Shown here piece after piece: positions 17,354 to 21,822 of a stretch of DNA of 21,822 nucleotides (the first letter of the stretch is position 1; each line of letters opens with the position of its first letter). The DNA lies in NCBI GenBank assembly GCA_937919075.1, contig CALFOF010000165.1, positions 1-21,822 of the forward strand. Direction: 5' to 3'. Both the position numbers and the translations under genes were made by a program. The notes under the pieces were generated by a model, which was not told where the DNA came from, did not search any database, and worked only from the letters and a program-made list of their open reading frames with translations. Source of the stretch: an uncultured Cyanobium sp. Lineage in GTDB: Bacteria > Cyanobacteriota > Cyanobacteriia > PCC-6307 > Cyanobiaceae.

Positions 17354-18754
17354 ATGGCGCCGGAACGCTTCTTCCTCGAACTTGAGCCCCCCGCAGCCCA
17401 GCTCGCCGCGGCCCCCCACGTGGTGGTGGTGGGTGGTGGCTTCGCCGGCCTGCGGGTCTGCCAGGCCCTGGCCAACCGGCCGGTGCGGGTCACCTTGATC
17501 GACAAACGCAACTTCAACCTGTTCCAGCCGTTGCTCTATCAGGTGGCCTCCGGCCTGGTGTCGGCCGCGGATGTGGCGTCGCCGCTGCGCCAGATGGTGG
17601 GCCAGGCGCCCAACGTGCAGGTGCTGCTGGGGGAGGTCACCGATGTGGATCTCGAAGGCCGCACGCTGCTGTTCAACGGCCATCACTACGCCTACGACCA
17701 GCTGGTGCTGGCCTGCGGATCGGGTTCCGCCTACTTCGGCCACGAGGAATGGCGGCCGCTGGCTCCGCCGATGAAGATCCTTGAGCACGCCCAGGAGATC
17801 CGCCGCCGCCTGCTGATGGCCCTGGAGGAGGCGGAGCAGACCCCCGATCCGCAGCGTCGCCGCTTCCTGCAGACCGCCGTGGTGGTGGGGGCCGGACCAG
17901 CCGGCTGTGAGCTGGCCGGCTCCTTGATCGAGCTGATGCATTCCGCCATTCGCCGCGATTTCAAGCAGCTCCGCCCAGAGGCCTGCCGCGTGCTGCTGGT
18001 GGATGCGGTGGACCGGGTGCTGCCAGTGATGCACCCGAGCCTGTCGGCAGCGGCAGCGGGCTATCTCAGCCGCCAGGGCGTGGAGTTGCGGCTGGGAACA
18101 ATGGTGGCGGCGATCGAGCCGGGCAAGGTACGGCTCAAGGGGCAAGATGGCACCGAACCGCTGGAGGCGGCCACGATCTGCTGGACCGCCGGTGTACGCG
18201 CCTCCCGCCTGGGTGCCCTGCTGGCCGAGAAGAGCGGCTGCAGTGTGGACCGGGGCGGACGGGTGCAGGTGGCGCCTGATTTCTCGCTGCCCACCCACCC
18301 CGAGGTGCGGGTGATCGGCGATCTCTGCCATTACAGCCACACCAGCGATGGTGCCCCCCTGCCCGGCATGGCCGGACCGGCGGTGCAGATGGGCGCCTGG
18401 GTGGCGAAGGACATCCTCAAGCGCCTGGCGGGCCAGGCCAGCACCCCGTTCCGTTGGCTGGATCTGGGCAGCATGGCGGTGATCGGGCCGATGTATGCGG
18501 TGGCGGATCTGCGCGGCGTGCGGGTCACGGGCTTCCCGGGCTGGCTGCTGTGGGGGCTGGCCCACCTGGCCTTCATCCCCGACACTGAAAACCGCATCAC
18601 CCTGCTGAGCCGCTGGCTGTGGCAGATCGCCACCCGCCAGCGGCGCGCGTTGCTGATCACTGGCCGGCCCGATCAGCACATCGGCGTCGATGTGGGCCTG
18701 GCCCGCGCCCAGGGCCTGGCGCTGGCGGCCGACGAGGAAGCGGCGGCGGCATGA
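17354..18754 (+). CDS. Type II NADH dehydrogenase (NDH-2), single-subunit
   Basis: This 466-residue FAD enzyme passes electrons from NAD(P)H to quinone without pumping protons. The FAD-binding motif VVVVGGGFAGLRVCQAL lies at 23-39. The NDH-2 signature NFNLFQPLLYQVASGLV (53-69) follows, the second dinucleotide fold is VVVGAGPAGCELAGSLIEL, and IGDLCHY closes the FAD domain. The C-terminus has the family's amphipathic membrane-binding pattern (GWLLWGLAHLAFIPDTENR, LLSRWLWQIATRQR). No EF-hand is present. The ATG at 17354 starts a 20-residue lead before the first strand. It is divergent from YccF and is followed after 13 bases by the 2-oxoglutarate oxygenase gene, probably in the same operon. Cyanobacterial homologues (Ndb proteins) are thought to sense or adjust the redox state of the plastoquinone pool; which one this is cannot be settled here. 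Confidence 0.92.
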   Translation: MAPERFFLELEPPAAQLAAAPHVVVVGGGFAGLRVCQALANRPVRVTLIDKRNFNLFQPLLYQVASGLVSAADVASPLRQMVGQAPNVQVLLGEVTDVDLEGRTLLFNGHHYAYDQLVLACGSGSAYFGHEEWRPLAPPMKILEHAQEIRRRLLMALEEAEQTPDPQRRRFLQTAVVVGAGPAGCELAGSLIELMHSAIRRDFKQLRPEACRVLLVDAVDRVLPVMHPSLSAAAAGYLSRQGVELRLGTMVAAIEPGKVRLKGQDGTEPLEAATICWTAGVRASRLGALLAEKSGCSVDRGGRVQVAPDFSLPTHPEVRVIGDLCHYSHTSDGAPLPGMAGPAVQMGAWVAKDILKRLAGQASTPFRWLDLGSMAVIGPMYAVADLRGVRVTGFPGWLLWGLAHLAFIPDTENRITLLSRWLWQIATRQRRALLITGRPDQHIGVDVGLARAQGLALAADEEAAAA

Positions 18755-18767
18755 AGCGGCCAGCACG

Positions 18768-19820
18768 ATGAGCAGCGGCATCCTCGACGTCGATCTGCTG
18801 GCCTTCGAAAACGGCAGCCGCGCCGCCCGGGCCGCCGTGGTGGACGGCGTGCGCCGCAGCCTGGCCACCGGCTTTGTGTATGCCCGCGCCGATCTCTCCA
18901 CCGATCTGCTCGATGCCACCTACGGCCGGCTGGGCCGCTTCTTCGCCCTTGAGCCGGCGATCAAGCAGCGCTTCGTGGCCAGCGGTGCCAGCGGCCAGAC
19001 GGGCTACACCGGCCTGCTGGTGGAAACCGCCGCCGGCCACAGCCATGCCGATTGGAAGGAGATGCTCAACTGGGCGGCGCCGCTGCCGGCGGCGCACCCG
19101 TTGCGGCGCCGCTTTCCGCTGCACTACCCCGAGCCGCTGCTGCCCGAAGCGGTGGTGCCAGGGCTGAGCGTGGTGCTGCAGGAGTTTCACGCCGCGATCG
19201 CCACGCTGCAGCGCCGCTTCCTGCGGGTGATCGCCGTGGGGCTGGGGGCCGCCGAAGGCTTCTTCGATGCCGTCGTCGAAGACGCCCCCACCCTCACCCG
19301 CGCGATCCGCTACCCACCGATGGCCGAGGCGCCCTCAGGCCCCCACCTCTGGGCCGCCCCCCACGCCGACATCAACCTGATCACGGCCCTGCCGCGCGCC
19401 ACCGGCCCGGGCCTGCAGGTGCTGGTGGAGGGAGAGTGGGTCGATGCGTTGCCGCCGGAAGGGCAGGTGATCATCAACAGCGGCCTGATGCTGGAGCGGC
19501 TCAGCAACGGCCACATCCCGGCCGGCTGGCACCGGGTGATCGCCCCGCCGGCCCCGGCCGCTGAGGCCGGATCTGCGGCTGCCAGCGGGCGCCTCAGCGT
19601 GGTGCAGTTCTGCCACGCCCGCCCCAGCACGGTGCTGCAGCCGTTGCCCTGCTGCTGCGCGCCCGACACCCCCCAGCGCTACGCGGCGATCAGCGCCGCC
19701 GATGCGCTCGAAGACGTGCTCTACCGCATCAACTTGCTCGAGGCAGCCCCCGCCCCTGGCGGTCCACCAGCTGACGCGGCAGCGTCTGCGGCGCCACCGC
19801 CCGCAGCGTGCGCAGGTTGA
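18768..19820 (+). CDS. 2-oxoglutarate/Fe(II)-dependent oxygenase, isopenicillin N synthase-like
   Basis: This 350-residue protein belongs to the non-haem iron oxygenases of the IPNS/plant-hormone type, which hydroxylate or desaturate small molecules using O2 and 2-oxoglutarate. The N-terminal DIOX_N region ends in RFFALEPAIKQRFV. The iron triad is complete: His199 and Asp201 in APHADINLIT and His255 in GHIPAGWHRV. The 2-oxoglutarate Arg/Ser pair is Arg275-x-Ser277 (SGRLSVVQF). The domain is finished at about residue 324 (YRINLLE), and the remaining 26 residues are a Pro/Ala-rich tail that is antisense to the metallophosphoesterase gene, overlapping it by 92 bases. It lies 13 bases behind NDH-2. 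The substrate is unknown. Confidence 0.9.
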   Translation: MSSGILDVDLLAFENGSRAARAAVVDGVRRSLATGFVYARADLSTDLLDATYGRLGRFFALEPAIKQRFVASGASGQTGYTGLLVETAAGHSHADWKEMLNWAAPLPAAHPLRRRFPLHYPEPLLPEAVVPGLSVVLQEFHAAIATLQRRFLRVIAVGLGAAEGFFDAVVEDAPTLTRAIRYPPMAEAPSGPHLWAAPHADINLITALPRATGPGLQVLVEGEWVDALPPEGQVIINSGLMLERLSNGHIPAGWHRVIAPPAPAAEAGSAAASGRLSVVQFCHARPSTVLQPLPCCCAPDTPQRYAAISAADALEDVLYRINLLEAAPAPGGPPADAAASAAPPPAACAG

Positions 19821-20775
19821 TCGCGGTGCTCACCGGCCGGCCGCCGCGGCGTGGCAGATCGAGCACGGTGAGCGTCTGAAACGGAGCGGCGCTGCTCAGC
19901 AGCAGGCGGCGCGGACCGCTGCCCATCGCCCCCAGCGCCAACAGATCGAGCTCCCCCAGCCGGCCGGGGAAATAGGCGTGGTGGTGGCCGCTGATGTAGG
20001 CCGCCACGTTGTGGCGATCCATCAGCTGACGCAGGCTGGTGGCATCGCGCAGCACGTTGCCGGCGGTGTCGCGCCCCTGGGCCACCGCCCGCAGGGGCAG
20101 GTGCCCCACCACCAGCCGCTGCCGCGCCGCGCGGGCCGCCGCGGATCCAAGGCTGCGGTCAGCCCAGCGCACCTGCTCCGCCGGCACCACCGCGGAGGAG
20201 GCGTCCCACACCAGCACGAACAGGTCCTGCTGGCGGAAGGAATAGAAGAACGGAAAGCCGCTGCCATCCACGAAGGTGAGACCGAGCGCCTGCTTCTGGC
20301 GGTTCCAGAACCGCTCCGCTTCGGCCCTCTCGCGCGCAAACAGGTAGCCGGCGCCCTGGCGCAGGTTGGAGGCATCGTGGTTGCCCATCGCCGGCGCAAA
20401 CGGCAGGCCGGCACGGCGCAATGGCACCAGCACGGAGCGATCGAAGCCGGCCCACATCGCCTGCAGCTGCGCGCTGCTCAAGCTGGCCTTCTGGCCCGCC
20501 ACCATGTCACCGGCGCAGAGCACCAGATCGGCCTGCAGCGCTGGGATCAGGGCCACCCCCCGGTGCACCTGCTCGATGTAAGTGGTGGAGCCGTAGCTGG
20601 CGTTCAGATCGCCGATCAACGCCACGCGCAGATCACCGCGCGGCGGCAGGCTCAACCCGGCCGGCAGGCGGCTGGCCGTTTGGGCGGCGGCGCTGCGCAG
20701 GGCGCCGAACGCCAGGCCCGCCAGCCCCAGGCCGCCCAGGCCCAGCAGCTGGCGGCGGTTGAGCGAGGGGGGCAT
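19729..20775 (-). CDS. Tat-exported metallophosphoesterase
   Basis: This 348-residue protein is a calcineurin-like phosphoesterase with a dinuclear metal site. The motifs in order are GDLN (55-58, where many relatives have GDxH), AGD (88-90), GNHD (131-134), VVGHLP (223-228) and SGHHHAYF (262-269). The N-terminus NRRQLLGLGGLGLAGLAFG with a following AxAAQ is a twin-arginine leader, so the enzyme folds before export to the periplasm. The ATG at 20775 gives this leader in standard form (MPPSLNRRQLL); the frame is open to 21180 but that part is antisense to or beyond the linker relic. Its 3' end overlaps the convergent oxygenase by 92 bases. The organic phosphate substrate is unknown. Confidence 0.9.
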   Translation of the reverse strand: MPPSLNRRQLLGLGGLGLAGLAFGALRSAAAQTASRLPAGLSLPPRGDLRVALIGDLNASYGSTTYIEQVHRGVALIPALQADLVLCAGDMVAGQKASLSSAQLQAMWAGFDRSVLVPLRRAGLPFAPAMGNHDASNLRQGAGYLFARERAEAERFWNRQKQALGLTFVDGSGFPFFYSFRQQDLFVLVWDASSAVVPAEQVRWADRSLGSAAARAARQRLVVGHLPLRAVAQGRDTAGNVLRDATSLRQLMDRHNVAAYISGHHHAYFPGRLGELDLLALGAMGSGPRRLLLSSAAPFQTLTVLDLPRRGGRPVSTAINLRTLRAVAPQTLPRQLVDRQGRGLPRAS

Positions 20776-20933
20776 GGGAGCAAACCGGGTGGCGATCTCG
20801 AAAGCATGGGCGAGACGTGGCCGATGCGCCAGCCGTTGTGCTGCAGCGGGCGCAGCGCGCACAGCGGGCCGGCAGGATCCGGCGGAACAGCTGACGCGCT
20901 TTCTCGGCCCGCTGGGCTGGCGGCGGCCTGAGC
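20776..20933. other. Spacer between phosphoesterase and rod-linker relic
   Basis: These 158 bases lie upstream of the phosphoesterase start and should contain its promoter, but no convincing -10/-35 pair is visible. Short plus-strand frames here (for example DVADAPAVVLQRAQRAQRAG around 20815-20870) look protein-like in composition yet stop quickly; they may be coding debris or chance. Confidence 0.35.
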
Positions 20934-21754
20934 TCAGCTCACCACGACATCGGTGACGCGGCCGCCGAGGCGCTGCACCCGTTGCAGCGCCTCGTTCATG
21001 CGCGATTAGGGCACCCGCAGCACGTAGGCGCTGCTGCGCACATAGCCGTTGTCGGCCAGGCCGGTAGCGGAGATCGTCACCACCCGGGAACCGCTGTCGC
21101 TGGTGGAGCGAACCCCCGCCGACACCCGCAGCGCTTCCACCCGCTGCTCGCCAGACGGCGCGCGACGCTCGCCGCCCCACGCGTCATCGTTGAACAGGTT
21201 GGTGGCGGAGCTCACCAGCGCCTTGAAGGGCCCGTCGGTGGACACAACCACGGCCCGGCCCATGGACCCACGCACCGGCAGGGCGCGGTCCTGGTGCAGC
21301 GCCTTGCCGAGGCGGAACTGGGTACCAGAGGGATCGCCCTTCACCGATGCCGCAGCACCACGGGCCAACTGCATCAACCAGGAGAACTGGCGGCCTTCAT
21401 GGCCTGGCGAATAATCCCAGCCATGCAGATAGGGAACGGTGTCCTGCCCGAAGCGTTGCTGGTAGTCATCGCCGTCGATGTAGGAGTCGATTTCGGCATC
21501 GAAGCCCTCCTCCTGCAGGATCGTGAAGTGGTGCAGCATCTCAGCGCGGTTCTGCGGCGCGCGGCCGAGCAGATGCTTGTGGTTCAGCTCGATGAAGCGG
21601 TAGGGATTGCAATTCTCGAAGAAGCGCTCGCGGTACAGCCCGCTCTTGGCGACGGTGCGCACGAGTTCGGCACGCTCAGGAAGCCATTGCGGAACAGTGA
21701 TTCGGCTCCGGTGAGGCGCTCATTGGCCATCACATACTGGGCACCTCGAATAAT
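20934..21754 (-). pseudogene. Phycobilisome rod linker polypeptide, decayed
   Basis: Rod linkers fix phycobiliprotein hexamers into phycobilisome rods. A PBS linker domain (pfam00427 type) is obvious: NERLTGAESLFRNGFLSV, then RFIELNHKHLLGRAP, GFDAEIDSYIDGDDY and VPYLHGWDYS. A linker segment (GRQFSWLMQLARGAAASVKG) and a CpcD-like C-terminal domain (VVTISATG, GYVRSSAYVL) follow. Three lesions are visible. The N-terminal 40-50 residues expected before NERLTG are missing, with a TAG at 21758-21760. A one-base deletion near 21668-21674 shifts frame between FLSV and (R)ELVRTVAKSG. A TAA at 21006-21008 stands where family members have Tyr (VPYSRMNE), while the frame beyond still reads SRMNEALQRVQRLGG to a natural stop at 20934. 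A GTG-started 218-residue fragment from 21662 remains open. The GWDYSPGHEGRQF stretch recalls phycoerythrin-associated linkers, but the subtype is not certain. Confidence 0.88.
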
Positions 21755-21783
21755 CAGCTATTTGCAAAGTCTCTCTGGACACG

Positions 21784-21805
21784 AAAAAGCCGCCAAAGAG
21801 GCGGC
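21784..21805 (-). terminator. Rho-independent terminator of a gene beyond the right edge
   Basis: On the minus strand GCCGCC, a 5-base loop (TCTTT) and GGCGGC are followed at once by TTTTT. The 6-bp GC stem occupies 21789-21794 and 21800-21805 and the T-tract 21784-21788. The minus strand reads TAA at 21820-21822, the very edge, which may be the stop of the terminated gene. Its position directly upstream of the linker relic means the relic has no room for a full 5' end or a normal promoter. Confidence 0.8.
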
Positions 21806-21822
21806 AGAGCAGGAGAACCTTA

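Overview
The window looks like a piece of a GC-rich cyanobacterial chromosome, most likely a Synechococcus/Cyanobium-type picocyanobacterium. Three things point there. A phycobilisome rod-linker relic lies at the right edge. Five copies of the cyanobacterial HIP1 octamer GCGATCGC occur (3180, 4961, 10189, 12899, 19194), where base composition alone predicts about one. The gene families present (type II NADH dehydrogenase, cyanobacterial GH57, PPC/DUF296, YccF/MscS, NhaS3/CPA2-like antiporter) also fit. The placement is inferred from gene content; no marker gene such as rRNA is present. There are no rRNA or tRNA genes and no CRISPR array.

Layout. 1-1376: a dead IS5-type transposase and an AT-richer spacer. 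1377-3693 (minus): a tightly overlapped three-gene operon, NUDIX hydrolase - membrane-anchored rhodanese - exported GH10 endoxylanase-type glycosidase. 3791-5299 (plus): a GH57 glycoside hydrolase. 5360-6163 (minus): a VanW-family protein. 6215-6943 (minus): a GAF-domain protein with a Cys-rich C-terminal module. 7165-9115 (plus): a hybrid histidine kinase/response regulator broken by a stop codon and frameshifts. 9105-10442 (minus): a CPA2-type cation/proton antiporter. 10612-11019: two small single-helix membrane proteins, convergent. 11045-11710 (minus): a short-chain dehydrogenase. 11818-13308 (plus): a flavin amine oxidase. 13348-13563 (minus): a small unknown protein. 13613-15098 (plus): an orphan ABC ATPase, then a PPC-glutaredoxin fusion. 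15105-17218 (minus): YccF followed by an MscS channel, apparently translationally coupled. 17354-19820 (plus): type II NADH dehydrogenase followed by a 2-oxoglutarate/Fe(II) oxygenase. 19729-20775 (minus): a Tat-exported metallophosphoesterase, overlapping the oxygenase tail to tail. 20934-21754 (minus): a decayed phycobilisome rod linker. 21784-21805: a clear rho-independent terminator belonging to a gene beyond the right edge.

How it works together. This is a mosaic of short operons rather than one pathway. Themes are redox and membrane energetics (NDH-2, amine oxidase, SDR, PPC-glutaredoxin, antiporter, mechanosensitive channel) and carbohydrate hydrolysis (GH10, GH57). Three separate loci carry several inactivating lesions each: the transposase, the hybrid kinase and the rod linker. 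Either the lineage is shedding genes (including part of its light-harvesting rod) or the assembly contains indel errors; the multiple independent lesions, which include substitutions to stop codons and a truncated 5' end, favour real decay. The most notable positives are the PPC-glutaredoxin fusion, the linker relic with its readable CpcD domain beyond a TAA, the NUDIX-rhodanese-xylanase operon, and the short repeat-like insertion that breaks the transposase.
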